A program made the translations under genes and the position numbers. The notes under the pieces were generated by a model that saw only the letters and a list, made by a program, of their open reading frames with translations, did not search any database and was not told where the DNA came from. From Carpediemonas membranifera (taxonomy: Eukaryota > Fornicata), in assembly GCA_019828565.1 (NCBI GenBank), contig JAHDYR010000005.1, positions 806,001 through 870,000 on the forward strand: a stretch of 64,000 bases of DNA, written 5' to 3'. Below are positions 1 to 10,628 of this stretch, piece after piece. The first letter of the stretch is position 1. Each line of letters opens with the position of its first letter.

Positions 1-2872
1 CGGCAACGGGGAACTGCAAGCGGTGGAGGACCACGCCGAAGTCGACCATGACAGAGGGCCACAAGTCGGTGTTCTTCACGTCAACGCCGAAGGATGAGGC
101 CAGACGGAGAACGATGCCTGCGGCGATCGTGTAGCCCTGCTGGTAGAGATCCTTGGCAAGGCCAAGCCAGCAGGCCGACCCCAAGGAGGAGGGGTCGAAT
201 GATGTGATCAAATGCTCCACCACGGGGTGGCCTAGCCACCCACTAAGCTGCCCCAGCGTGTGCAGGCACCCAGCGAGCGTCTCTGCCTCCTCCCACCGGG
301 CGGCATCGATGGTCGTGGTCCAGAGTTGCCCGTCGGGCGACAGGGCGGTGAGGTCGGCCCCGAGCATGCTGGCGAGGGTGACCGCCTCAACCGAGATGAT
401 GTCCGTCTGTTCGGGCACCTGCATGGCGGCCAACGACCCCGACAGCCTCGCCAGGCTGCTCCTCTCGTCCTTATACTGCCTTGGCGACAGCGTTGTGTGG
501 ACCAGCGGCACGGGGTTGGCCAGCACGACCCCGGTCACGGTGACCGCGTCCTCGGTCTCCTGCGGTATCAGCATGAGTCGCGATGAGAGCAGGATAAGAC
601 ACTTGGAGCGGTCGGGCAGGGCCAGGAAGGCTGGGGTAGCGATCGTGGCGTGGCTTTGAAGCACGGACGAGACGGGGTAGGGGGAGATGGGCCCGTTGGA
701 CAGCTCGAGGTGCAGGTCGAAGAGCTTGACCGTACCGTTGCTCATGAGCGTCACCGGCAGACCGTCGTGCCAGCTGATCCAGCGCACGGCGAAGCCGGTC
801 CGCTTGACAACGTCGGGGATGCTGGTCACTGTGAATGTGATCGGGCGCTCTGGGGTGGGTAGCTTTGGGGCATAGGGGCTCGAGACCGCACGCCGACTGA
901 GTGAAGTCAGGTGACTGCTGACCGACGAGAAGGACGACGAGCGGGACCTGCCCGGCGACCCGATGGTTTCCGTCTGGGCCTGCAGGGCTAGCAGCGTGGC
1001 GTCACCACCTTTACGGACCACAGCGATGCGGTGCCCGCGGAGACGGTTGGGTCCTTGCGCCGGGAACGCTTGGATCGACAGCACAGCCCCCCCGCCGCGG
1101 CAGATCTGGGCGAGGGTCAACAGGTTGAGGTCCGCCGCGAAGATCGAGCCGGCGTCATTGGCGAAGACGGCGAGAGTGCCGAGCCAGACGAGGCCAGTCG
1201 CCCCCGAGTCTATGATGGGCGGATGAATCCCTCCGAACGAGACGCCGACGCCGCCGGTGACGCTGGCCATCTGAAGACAGGAGTTGGCGTACATGAGCAG
1301 GAACACAGGGGGGTGGGGTGTGTGGAAGCGGTGTGTCTCCCCCACCGTCGACAGCACGAAGTCCATGCCCCGCGACGTGGCCATACCCCAGGAGACGTCG
1401 ACAATGGGTCGGGGCGAGGTCGCGGTGACGGGGGCGGAGGAGAGCTTGCCGTTGAGCCAGACCAGCAGCGTGCGGGTGTAGTAGAGCAGCAAGTGGCCGC
1501 CGGGGGACGAGCGGATGTGGGGAGTATCGGATACGATATCGGACCAAATCTCGGAATATTTGCCTGTGAATGGGTCGATCTCCAGAAGCCTGCAGTCAAG
1601 CTGGTTCGTCTGCTTCTTGACCGTCTCACATGACAGCACGACGACGCTAGTGCCGACCCACCGGGCCGCAGTGACTGTGCAGGGCAGCATGTGGTGCTTT
1701 GCAACACGCGATGCACGCTTCATGACCGTTACCAGCAGGAGTTCCTTGCCAACCACGTACGCGATACCCCCAGTGTCGCCACACAGTATGATTGAGCTCG
1801 GGGGAGCTGGGATGATCTCCGTCGAGGCTGCAGCGAACAGCGACAGGTCCCCTGCGGTGTTGAGCGACCAGGCTGTGACCCGGCCATCACTGCTGGCCGT
1901 AACCAGCTCTGACGTACGTCGGCTGAGCACCGTGCAGACGATAGGCACAGAGTTGGGGCGGGTGAGCGGGACACGCTGGGCAGCGTCAACCACGGTAAAC
2001 ATCACCGAGCCGGCCGGGCGGCGGGCTAGGTGGAGCACGGGGCCAACAGCGAATACGACAACCGTCTCTGTGGGTGTGGAGACAGCGTGCACGGCCACGA
2101 AGTCGCCCTGGGTCGGGGAGATGAGCTGGGCGCCCAGGGCATTCGTTTCAGCGTCCCACTCCGCAATGCAGCCCGCGTGGACGGTGATGACCGAACGAGA
2201 GCTGCAGAACACGGCTAGCACCCTTGGGTCGTCGCATGCCGCTGTGAATGGGATGACACGCCACGCCCTGCCCCCCACCAGCCGCTCTCCCGGGCCCGCG
2301 ACAGTCTTGGGCTTGCTATCGGGCCTAGGGTTGGTCGCCCACACCGCACCCTCTGCGGTTCCCACGAACAAGGGGGTCTCGCCAGGGAGGGTCGTCAGAG
2401 CAGTGGGAGTGGCGGGGATGTCGAGCGTGTTGATCGTCTGGGTCTTCCTGAAGTCGTACAGCATGATGAAGTGCTTGAAAGCACCATGGGAGTCGCGCTG
2501 CTGGCATGCGTAAGCGGCCATGTAGAGGCGGCCGTGGCTGTCGACGACATCGAGGACCACAGTGAGGCTGACAACCTCCCGCCGCTCAACGAAGGAAGAG
2601 AGGATCACGCCGTGCTTGATGTCCCACAGTATGATGTTTCCGTTCGTATCGAGAGTCAGGAGGGCGAGCTCGTCAGGCACGGGGGCGTGCGGAGTTTGCT
2701 TCCCGCTGATGGGAACCCACGCTGTTCTTCTAACATGACCACGATGGGCAGAGAGACATGTGATGACTGTTCCACCCATCGGATCCACGATTACTACTGA
2801 TTCACGCACACCGTAGGCTATAAGATCGAAATTGGGCGAATAGGAGATGCTGCCGTAGTTATCCTTGCTCAT
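1..2872 (-). CDS. WD40-repeat protein, WDR11-like (3' part beyond window)
   Basis: The minus-strand frame starting at the ATG at 2870-2872 is open to position 1 without a stop, giving at least 957 residues; the C-terminus lies outside the window. The N-terminus (MSKDNYGSISYSPNFDLIAYG, then a VVIVDP strand, a GHVRRTAWVP blade and a LDTNGNIILWD blade) has the spacing of the first beta-propeller of WDR11, where a short 'LIAYG...V.VIDP' strand precedes the first GH-WD repeats. WDR11 (about 1200 residues in animals) works with FAM91A1 in golgin/AP-1 vesicle capture at the trans-Golgi; that role is known of the family and only inferred here. The later part is less clearly WD40 and looks like a second propeller plus helical tail. 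The spacer to the divergent ASH gene is only about 240 bp and must hold both promoters. Confidence 0.65.
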   Translation of the reverse strand, partial: MSKDNYGSISYSPNFDLIAYGVRESVVIVDPMGGTVITCLSAHRGHVRRTAWVPISGKQTPHAPVPDELALLTLDTNGNIILWDIKHGVILSSFVERREVVSLTVVLDVVDSHGRLYMAAYACQQRDSHGAFKHFIMLYDFRKTQTINTLDIPATPTALTTLPGETPLFVGTAEGAVWATNPRPDSKPKTVAGPGERLVGGRAWRVIPFTAACDDPRVLAVFCSSRSVITVHAGCIAEWDAETNALGAQLISPTQGDFVAVHAVSTPTETVVVFAVGPVLHLARRPAGSVMFTVVDAAQRVPLTRPNSVPIVCTVLSRRTSELVTASSDGRVTAWSLNTAGDLSLFAAASTEIIPAPPSSIILCGDTGGIAYVVGKELLLVTVMKRASRVAKHHMLPCTVTAARWVGTSVVVLSCETVKKQTNQLDCRLLEIDPFTGKYSEIWSDIVSDTPHIRSSPGGHLLLYYTRTLLVWLNGKLSSAPVTATSPRPIVDVSWGMATSRGMDFVLSTVGETHRFHTPHPPVFLLMYANSCLQMASVTGGVGVSFGGIHPPIIDSGATGLVWLGTLAVFANDAGSIFAADLNLLTLAQICRGGGAVLSIQAFPAQGPNRLRGHRIAVVRKGGDATLLALQAQTETIGSPGRSRSSSFSSVSSHLTSLSRRAVSSPYAPKLPTPERPITFTVTSIPDVVKRTGFAVRWISWHDGLPVTLMSNGTVKLFDLHLELSNGPISPYPVSSVLQSHATIATPAFLALPDRSKCLILLSSRLMLIPQETEDAVTVTGVVLANPVPLVHTTLSPRQYKDERSSLARLSGSLAAMQVPEQTDIISVEAVTLASMLGADLTALSPDGQLWTTTIDAARWEEAETLAGCLHTLGQLSGWLGHPVVEHLITSFDPSSLGSACWLGLAKDLYQQGYTIAAGIVLRLASSFGVDVKNTDLWPSVMVDFGVVLHRLQFPVA

Positions 2873-3115
2873 TGGCCCGCATGGGATCGCGAAGCATGAA
2901 CTTTGCATGTTCATCTCCATCAACGCACAAGGCACAGTGAGAACGTGCCGAGCTGTCGTTTCGGAATGCCGCAGAATAAGGAAGGCCCGACCGACAGCCA
3001 TGCGACACTCAGACTGCCATGGCAGACCCGACCAGACGGCAAGTTGACGGTATTTTCCGCGGCTTCTGTCCGACAATTTTCCGCACGAAGCAACAAGAAG
3101 CGAAAACGACCGAAA

Positions 3116-6100
3116 ATGCAGGCAACGGTCGGAATGTTCAAGGTCAAGCCTGCGGAATTGCTTTGGCACAACTACCAATACATTCAGACAGATGGACCGC
3201 CGCTAGAATGGCGTGGTACGTTCACCGTCACCAATGTGCGTCTTTCCCACCGTTCTAACACAGACAGGACGAAGCTGCTCTCGTTTCCGACTAATTCCAC
3301 CACAAACAGCCGAGTTTATGCTCATGAAGCCCAACGGGGAGGTAGAAGAGACCGCTGTCGTCCTCGCCCCCGGCCTCTCGCACGTAGTTCACGTCGTGTT
3401 CACGCCTCTGAGCAACAGCTACCGCACCGACAGCGTCATCATCCAGACCCCCGAGGGCAGCATCGAGCTCCCCCTCAAGGCCCGCAGAGACCCGCCCTGC
3501 CTCGCCGGGCTACCCCGTGACCTAAACCTCGGCCCTGTGCTGCCGTACGAGCGTCTCTCGGGCAGCTACCACATCACCAACACAGGGTCCAACGGCACGG
3601 TGAGCATGACGCCCGTTGACGAGGGCGAGAATAGAGAGGGACACCTGCTCGTCGGCCCGTTCGACCTGTCGCCGGACGGCTTCAACATAGCGTCTGGGGA
3701 TAGCATAGACATCGACGTCGCTGTAGACACGTCTGTGTGCGGCGACTTCACGTGTGAGTACCACATGTGCGACGCTGGCGCCCCGCCCGAGCGGCACACA
3801 CTCTCCGCGCAGGTTAAGCCAATCCGGACAGCGCTCGTGTCGCTCGATAAGAAGCCCCTGGCGGTGCCTGTGACCCTGGAGGCGAGAGGCCCCGGCGTCA
3901 CCGACGTTACCCGGGACGACGCGGAGGAGGAGGCGGCCGAGCTCATCGTCGACCTCAGGGAGACCATCATAGGCGGGTGCAGGGACGTGGCAGTGGGGAT
4001 CCGGAACAACACCGACCTCCCCGTGCCCATCGCCACCGCCTGGGACGCGCCGTCAGCCATTCTTGAGGCGCTGCTCCCGTCGATGCTGTCACCCCACTCG
4101 ACGACTGAGATCACCATCAGATTCCAGCCAGAGAAGATCATCGCGTTTGAGAGGACGCTCAGTGTCTACGTCGGTCTGGCCTGCTGCTGCCACAAGCTCG
4201 CAGACCTGCGGGTTGTCGCGACGTCACAGCGCCCCGACCTTGTAGTCAGCCCCTCGCTCCTCATGCTACCCGGGGACTTCCTCGTCCGGAAGTCGGCCCA
4301 GGAATGGGTTACGGTGAAGAACCAGTCGAACACGCCGCTGTACATGGTGTGGGCGCCCGAGTTCATATCTCCCAACAACCACACACAGATCGACACGTTT
4401 GATGTGATCAAATTCGAGACAATCCATGTCGAGGTCGTCCCCCGCGAGGTGATACTCCCCCCTGGACAGACGCTGCAGTTCCGCGTGTCGATCAAGGGCG
4501 TGAGCTCTGGGCGGGCCAGCGTCACCGTCTCCCTACACGCAGTCCCCACAGAATCCGACTCCATGACGAGTCGCCGCAGTCGGCCAAACGACCCCCTGTA
4601 CCGGTTCCGGAGCGCCATCCTCGATGGCCGCGGCTCGGTCCACCCGCTGAACGTCAAGTGTAGTGTCGCCGGGCCCGAGGTTTCTGTGACTGGCGGCGGC
4701 CTCGAGTTCGGTCCCGTGATGATCCACCGCGACCTGTATCCGCAGACGTCCCTCACCCTCACCAACGGCAGCGATACATACGCCCCGTTCGTGCTCACGG
4801 ACTTCTGCTGCCACCTTCCGCCGGCCCAGACGGGCGGCACCGCCACCAGGCTCGACCTAAGGCCGCCCGCGGACCCCGAGTATCCCTCGGAGGACGAGGA
4901 CGCCTCCGCCTACGACCGAGAGCCCGAGGACCCTGAGGACCGATCGATCTTCCGGTTCATGCCCGACAGGGGGTGCCTTGACCCGCTGGAGAAGTCCACA
5001 GTCGCAGTCGAGCTAGATGTCCCGAGACTTCTCGAGACGATTCGGGGCGAGACGGTAGAGTTTCCCCACACGGTGACGGGGTTCATCGGGCTCCACGTGC
5101 AGCACCAGGCCATGCCCATCCTCGTCCAGTGCCGCGCGACCCTTTGTCGGCCCGTGGTGGGGCTCGACCCTGTTCGCCTCAGCTTCCCCGGGACATTCGT
5201 TGACCAGACGGCGACGGAGCCCGTGACGGTGTATAACTTGGCGCTGACGGACGCCGAGATCGTCTTCCCCGTGGCGACGAATGAGCTCTTCGACCTGTCA
5301 TTCTCCCCCTCAACGGCGACGGTGCCCGCCGGCGCCCAGCTGACCGTGACGGCCAGCATGACTCCACGGAAAGTCACGTCGTTCAACCTGGTCGCCGAGT
5401 GCAAGGTCGCAGGCGTTGATGAGCCATACGCGCTGCACATCACGTGTGTTTCCCGGGGATGCTCGTTGGAGCTGTCGAACAATGACCAGAAGATGGTCCT
5501 GACTGCCGCTGCCGTCGAGATCCAGTCGGAGGCCATCCCCGTCCGAATCGGTGGAGCCCTGCCCCAGCCCGAGCACGCCATGCCCGTCCAGCGGTCCCAC
5601 ATGGACACCGCCGCAGAGACGGGGGAGCCGGGGCAGGCTAACCGACTGCTGGCCCGTAAGCGGGAGCGGATGGGGCTCGGGATGTTGACGCATCAAGCCA
5701 CGGCGTCGGCTGAGATCAACTTCATGCCGGACGACCTCCAGACTGAGCGTGTCTTCGTCGAGGGCGGGCTGGAGCTCGAGGTGAGCCGCAACCTGGCCAG
5801 CCAAAGGCCCTTCACCATCAACATCGCCGTGAGGAACCTCGGCGGGGTTCCGACCATGGCCCGGCTCACGTCCCTCAACTTCAGCCCGACCCAGCGGAAG
5901 TCGAAACAGGCGAGCCCGCCCCCCGGCGAGACCACACTTGGCCTGAACAAGACCAGCCGCCGCTTGACCCTCGATGACACCTTCCAGGGCCGGTCGGCCT
6001 TCCGGTCAAAGCTGGGCCAGACGTTCGCCGCGCAGAGGCAGGCTGACGTCTCTGTCGAGAACGACTCAAAGGTGTACCTGGCCGACGACTGGGGGCTAGC

Positions 6101-7733
6101 GGTCGTGTGCCCCGAGGAAACCTACATCGCCGGGCACGCCGAGCTGACCATCCCCGTCGAGGTCTACGCCAACTGCTACGGCACGTACCGGGACACCATC
6201 CGCGTCGAGGCGGACGTCTTCAACGAATCCTTCGACATCCCTCTTGTCGTCCACGTCTCGGGCTGCCCCGTCAGACTATCCTCCTCACACGCCGTCGAGA
6301 CGGTCAGGTCCGTTGCTAAGATCGACCAGGCCGGGTCGAAGGGCATCTCCTGGCCCGCCCAGAGCGTTGGCTCGTCTGCCCCCGCCAAGAGGGTCAGGAT
6401 CCAGAACACCACGCCCTTCTGGCAGATGCTGGAGCTTCGGTGCATCGACGTGCCCGCGCCCGACTCGCCAGCACGCGTTACAATGTCTGACTCCGGCGAA
6501 GTCAAGATCCTCCTCCCGACTGACGGCGACTCGCCCAACTCAACCTCGTTTACTGCTGTTACACGCTTCTTACGTATCCCTCCCCGGGGCGTTGAGACTG
6601 CGATCGTCGAGTACTGCCCCCGCCAGACCGGTCCCGTCCGGGCCATGCTTGTGTCGACCCCGATCATCACCCACAAGCGCGACTCGTTCAAGCTGGACGA
6701 GGGCGTCCACCCATTCGCCGAGGCTAACGGCTGCGAGACCTTCGCCCTTCCTCTCGACTCCAGTGGAGTCGAACCACGGCTTGAGTGGGGCGACGGCAAG
6801 ATCCGCATCAAGCACCGGATCTCCTCCGGCCCCGAGACGGAGGTTGGGCCTTCCCGCACTCGCCAGACAACCCTTACCAACCGCACTGACGCGCCCTTTG
6901 CATTCACCCTCCGCGCCCAACCCGAGTGCTACAGTCTGACGCTGCTCGACAAGAACGGGGCGAAGACCAGGATCAGCGGCCAGTCTCCCCTCATTGAGCT
7001 CAAGCCGCAGCATAAGCTAACGGCGGCCGTGACGTACTCGTCGCCCTTGCTCATGGAGAAGCCCGGCATATTCTTCAGCCCGCCTGATGCTGTGTTGAGC
7101 GGCGAGCTCGTCGCCAAGTTCTCGAACGGGCACGAGCAGACGCTGCTGCTGTCGACTGTGATCAAGTTCCCCGCGCTGTCGCCCGAGATCACGACAGTCG
7201 AGTTCCCCGAGACGACGGTCGGATCACAGAGATCGATGACTGTGACACTAACGAACGAGACAATTGTCGACGCCCGTTACACCATCAGCTTCATCGACCC
7301 ACGAGACAGGGAGCGTGCAAAGCGGAACGTACGATCAGCGCTCGGTCGGCAGCGGACCCGCACACGACACACTGACTCTCTCGAGCAGCTGGAGCCCATC
7401 CCCGTGCTCTCAGACACGCGAACGGGCCGGTCCACTGCGGCGCGGCGGTCAGCCCGCTCTGCCCGGGGCTACACCCGGCTCATGTCGCCCCACCCCCGGG
7501 ACCTGTCAGGCTCGAGCGTCTACTACTTTAACCCTGCCAGCGGTGTTATCAAGGGGCACAAGGGCGGACTAGTTCGGTCGCAGGCCGTGACCATTATCTT
7601 CCGGCCGACGGACGCTGTCAGGTTCCGGGCGTCCTACTTTGTCGAGGTGGCTTTCGGTCGGGGGTGCTGGATCGAGATTGTCGGTGAGGGGTCCCGCGAT
7701 GAGGTTCACTTGGGCGACCCCGTTGTCGACTGA
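3116..7733 (+). CDS. ASH/MSP-domain ciliary protein (HYDIN/DLEC1-like), two exons
   Basis: Joined from exon 1 (3116-3235, 40 codons, starting MQATVGMFKV) and exon 2 (3264-7733) across a 28-nt intron, giving about 1529 residues. The join rebuilds a textbook ASH strand (FTVTN followed by TGRSCSRFRLIPP), which neither unspliced frame gives. Several further ASH/MSP-like immunoglobulin folds follow, with the usual 'L.FG.V......SLTLTN.S' signature, for example around 4700-4770 (LEFGPVMIHRD then TLTNGSD), 5160-5240, 6360-6430 and 7190-7270 (VEFPETTVGSQ then TVTLTNE). Tandem ASH domains are typical of axonemal proteins such as HYDIN, CFAP65, CFAP74 and DLEC1/FAP81; the length suits the latter group, but I cannot choose one. 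An acidic and Arg-rich low-complexity linker lies near 4870-4950 and 7310-7480. The role is presumably in the flagellar central apparatus. Confidence 0.8.
3236..3263 (+). other. 28-nt intron in the ASH-domain gene
   Basis: Starts GTGCGT and ends TTCTAACACAG, a fused branch-point/acceptor like that of Trichomonas and Giardia introns. Removing it (phase 0) restores the ASH reading frame. Confidence 0.85.
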
Positions 7734-8393
7734 GGCAGTGGGCGACATGTACGTTATAAATAGAGTCTCGCCAGCTATCAAGATCAGTCTGAAGACATGG
7801 CCCCGTCGTGGTTCGTCAATTTGTTTGGAGGGGACTGCGAGACGGAGGCCTGGTTCTGCATTTCGGCCGTTTAGCTCACCAATTTCACTCAGCAACTCAG
7901 CGGCGAGGCGGTGTGAGTAGCGCGCACTGCAGGCGGAGGTCCCTTCCCGGGGATGTGCCGTTTACTGGTATACGTTGAACAACCCTCCGACAGGGTCAAC
8001 CATAAAGATCTTCACCAATTCGACTAGCACGAAAATGGGAGCAAACTCATCCTGTTTCGATGGTGAGTACACGAGACCTCCTTCCAGTGGCGGAACTGAC
8101 GGGAAAGCCCGCGTGAGCCCCGGAGCTGGCAACGAACCTGACGTTTCTATCGATGGCTTCCGTACGAGGTGCGCTGGCGGGTTCTAAGGAATCTAACGTA
8201 ATGGCAATGGTTGAACGATAAATCTACCATCGTCTATCAACAATTATCGTGTTCGTGAAGTTTCAATGGCATCATCGTGCCATGTCGGAGAGGTGATCTT
8301 CCAAAGGACTCCATAGGACTCCAGATCAAGGGGGAATCACCCGCAATACGGACACCCAGTGGTGTTTCGCCATTAAATCGGCACAGCGCTCCA
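7734..8393. other. Intergenic, no gene recognised (660 bp)
   Basis: Follows the ASH gene stop. TATAAATAG at about 7754-7763 may act as its 3' processing signal. All short open frames here lack recognisable protein character. No tRNA, repeat or mobile element was seen. It ends where the duplicated MLF block begins. Confidence 0.5.
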
Positions 8394-9199
8394 ACACCGC
8401 CATCGGCTGCCCGCAGGTCCAACCCGCCGCACCAGCGACCTGCGAACCCCCAACCAACACACGAACTACTCATTTACTCTACGCCCTGCTGTTCTCGAGC
8501 ATGCGGCGGAAGCCGTGGCGCCCGATGACAGGGAGGCCGCGCGCCGCCGCAGCCCAGTCGTCGTCGAACTTGGCGGCGTCGTCGTCGTGCATGCCGATGA
8601 GCGTGCGCGTCTCGGTCTGGCCGCCCTTGCCGTCGTCCTCCCGGATGAGCTCGACAGCGCGGTCGCCGATGGCGCGGCTGTGGACAGACGTCGTCTTGCC
8701 GTCGGCGCCGCGGACGGTGCGGGTCGTCTCGGTCACGTCGTTGACGGTCCTGGTCGTGGACGAGCTGAAGCGGACCACAGGCTCGCGGACAGGTGCGGCG
8801 GATGGCTCGCGCTGCTCCTCGGGCGTCGGCTCGGTCCGGCTCGGCTCGGGGTTGGTCTTGGCCTTCTCCTCCGGCTTCGGCTCAGAGGGCGCGGTCTGTG
8901 GAGCGGGCTGCTCCTCGCGGGGCTCCTGCTTTGCGTACTCGCGTGGGATGCGGACGTAGTAGCCGCCGTCAAGGAAGACGCGGGGCATGGGGGCGAAGAA
9001 GTCGTCGAAAACGTTGAACATGGATCTGTGTGAGCGTTTGAAGCTGTCAGGAACATACCTGCTGAACATTGCTGCTTGTGTAGCTTGCTAACCTGTGAAG
9101 GTGTTTCTGCTGAAGTGTGGCGTCATAGCATCGATGGAATTCATCAAATCTCGGATCTGATTGATCTCCGGATGCATCCCAGTCGCGTCAGCTGCGTGG
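8394..9199. repeat. Inverted dispersed duplication carrying an MLF-like gene (copy 1)
   Basis: The reverse complement of this 806-bp block matches 44991-45808 almost perfectly. The two copies differ by a 12-bp in-frame indel inside the gene and a few substitutions. Homology starts and stops abruptly at both ends (8394/45808 and 9199/44991) and includes about 85 bp downstream and 130 bp upstream of the coding region, so the gene was copied with its promoter. No terminal inverted repeats or target-site duplications were seen at the edges. Confidence 0.9.
8479..9069 (-). CDS. Myeloid leukemia factor (MLF)-like protein, copy 1
   Basis: 196 residues. The C-terminal half carries the MLF family core: a serine strand (VVRFSSSTTRTV), a charged turn with TRTVRGADGKT, then AIGDRA (family IGDRAH) and the acidic helix IGMHDDDAAKFDDDW, matching the family 'M.E.DAHAFDEEW'. 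The N-terminus (MFSRYV...MFNVFDDFFAPMP) is Phe/Met-rich as in MLFs; residues about 47-95 are a Pro/Glu/Lys-rich disordered linker. In Giardia the MLF homologue marks stress-induced cytosolic foci linked to proteostasis; a similar role here is inferred. It is four residues shorter in the linker than its paralogue at 45121. Start chosen at the first Met; the upstream 130 bp is shared between copies. Confidence 0.8.
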   Translation of the reverse strand: MFSRYVPDSFKRSHRSMFNVFDDFFAPMPRVFLDGGYYVRIPREYAKQEPREEQPAPQTAPSEPKPEEKAKTNPEPSRTEPTPEEQREPSAAPVREPVVRFSSSTTRTVNDVTETTRTVRGADGKTTSVHSRAIGDRAVELIREDDGKGGQTETRTLIGMHDDDAAKFDDDWAAAARGLPVIGRHGFRRMLENSRA

Positions 9200-9532
9200 G
9201 CAGGGGCTGGAAGCGTGAGAGCTGCATGGCTCCGGTATGGGTCCAATGAGCGATCAACCCCAGTAACTGTAACTGTAGTGACAGTTCGAAGGCGGCACCG
9301 GTCCGGTGCTGGGCCGAGCACAAGCGGCGTGACAAATAATCAGAGAAAAGAAGACAGCGTGGCTGACTTTACTTAAGGCATTTACAGTTTACCTATTAAC
9401 GGCATGCAATGATACATAGAATTGCCACGCGTGACAGTGAATGAGTGCTGACGATCTTTATAAAAACTGAAGTGACTGATTTTGGTTAGATGTTGGTGTC
9501 AGATGACACCGTTTTTGGTTGTTTGATTGCAA
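9200..9532. other. Intergenic between H4 3' end and MLF 5' side (333 bp)
   Basis: AT-rich toward H4 (for example TTTATAAAA near 9456-9464). It holds the H4 3' flank and any distal promoter of the MLF copy. No coding signal or RNA gene recognised. Confidence 0.5.
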
Positions 9533-9838
9533 TTAAGCGAAGCCATAGAGCATGCGGCCCTGGCGCTTGAGAGCGTAAACGACGTCCATGGAGGTGACGG
9601 TCTTGCGGCGGGCGTGCTCAGTGTAAGTGACAGCATCGCGGACAACGTTCTCGAGGAAAGACTTGAGAACAGTGCGAGTCTGATCATAGATATCAGCAGA
9701 GATACGCTTCACACCACCACGACGAGCGAGACGGCGGATAGCGGGCTTGGTGATACCCTGGATGTTATCGCGGAAAATACGGTGGCGGCGCTTGGCGCCC
9801 TTGCCGAGACCCTTGCCTCCCTTAGCCTTGCCAGACAT
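9533..9838 (-). CDS. Histone H4
   Basis: 101 residues, near full length for H4 (102-103). The core is unmistakable: [16 protein letters not shown] tail, [48 protein letters not shown] and [15 protein letters not shown]. Compared with canonical H4 the tail has Lys-Ala at positions 4-5 (MSGKAKGG rather than MSGRGKGG), the loop has ADIYDQ rather than GLIYEE, and the end is MLYGFA. The acetylatable tail lysines are kept. No intron. Codon use is biased (GTC/AAG/CGC/ATC) as expected for high expression. It assembles with H3 in nucleosomes. Confidence 0.98.
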   Translation of the reverse strand: MSGKAKGGKGLGKGAKRRHRIFRDNIQGITKPAIRRLARRGGVKRISADIYDQTRTVLKSFLENVVRDAVTYTEHARRKTVTSMDVVYALKRQGRMLYGFA

Positions 9839-10628
9839 GAGAACTAGATTCGATGGTTGAAAATGGGTGATTATTTATGCAATACTTTTCTGCATGACTA
9901 TGTCAAAATGAAGCTCAGTTTATGGCTTTGAAAATCCGAAACAGAAAGTGGGTAGAGGTGGCGAATGGTGGATTGAAATCCTTAGGAATGGCGGATTCAC
10001 GATGTATATGTAGTTTATGAGTCTTACAGTTTGCTTATTTGCTTGGTACGCTGTTATTCGGCAACAGAAGCAGCAGTGGATTGGGTTTAGGATTTATTCG
10101 TCTCTTCACGCTTGAATATAAGAGAGAAACTTGGTGTTTACTACTCATTAGAAGCACACATGTTGAACTGCAACAGCTTCGCGTTTGTTCAGTCCTCTCG
10201 CGACGGCGTTGTGGTGGCAAAGTCTGGACAACCAAACGTCCACCGCATATAGCTGGCTCTCGCGACTGTCAGCTCAGCCATCCTAATGCACATGGCGTAG
10301 TAGCTCCCTCTGAGTTTTTCTAGGCCGGCAACATCAGCCGCTGATCGTCGCGGCAGTCAGACACACCAGTAAACGGAAAGGAGCGTAGAGCAGGCGCCAG
10401 CAACTAAAGCTGAGTCGGCAAAAGCGTCAGGGGTCAGAAAATAGATTTGGCTGTGTCAAGATCGCCGTAGATCCGACCACGATCGCGGGCGGTTGAGCGT
10501 GAATTTCTTCTGCACCACAACGAATGCAGGCGTTCTTGCAATCCCCTCTGCTGAGGATGGATTCTTCTCGTCTTTCACCTCTCCGTTCCACGCTTTTGAG
10601 GCATCCGCCGTCCCAAACTCGGCCGATA
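9839..10628. promoter_or_regulatory. Divergent promoter region, H4 / WD40-CBM20 gene (790 bp)
   Basis: Lies between two divergently transcribed genes, so it must hold both promoters. The H4-proximal part is AT-rich. No known core element could be assigned with confidence. Short open frames inside lack protein character. Confidence 0.45.

Noticed and set aside
1515-2513. 332-residue plus-strand open frame
   Set aside because: Antisense shadow of the minus-strand WDR11-like gene, whose frame is open from 2872 to 1 with clear WD40 character.
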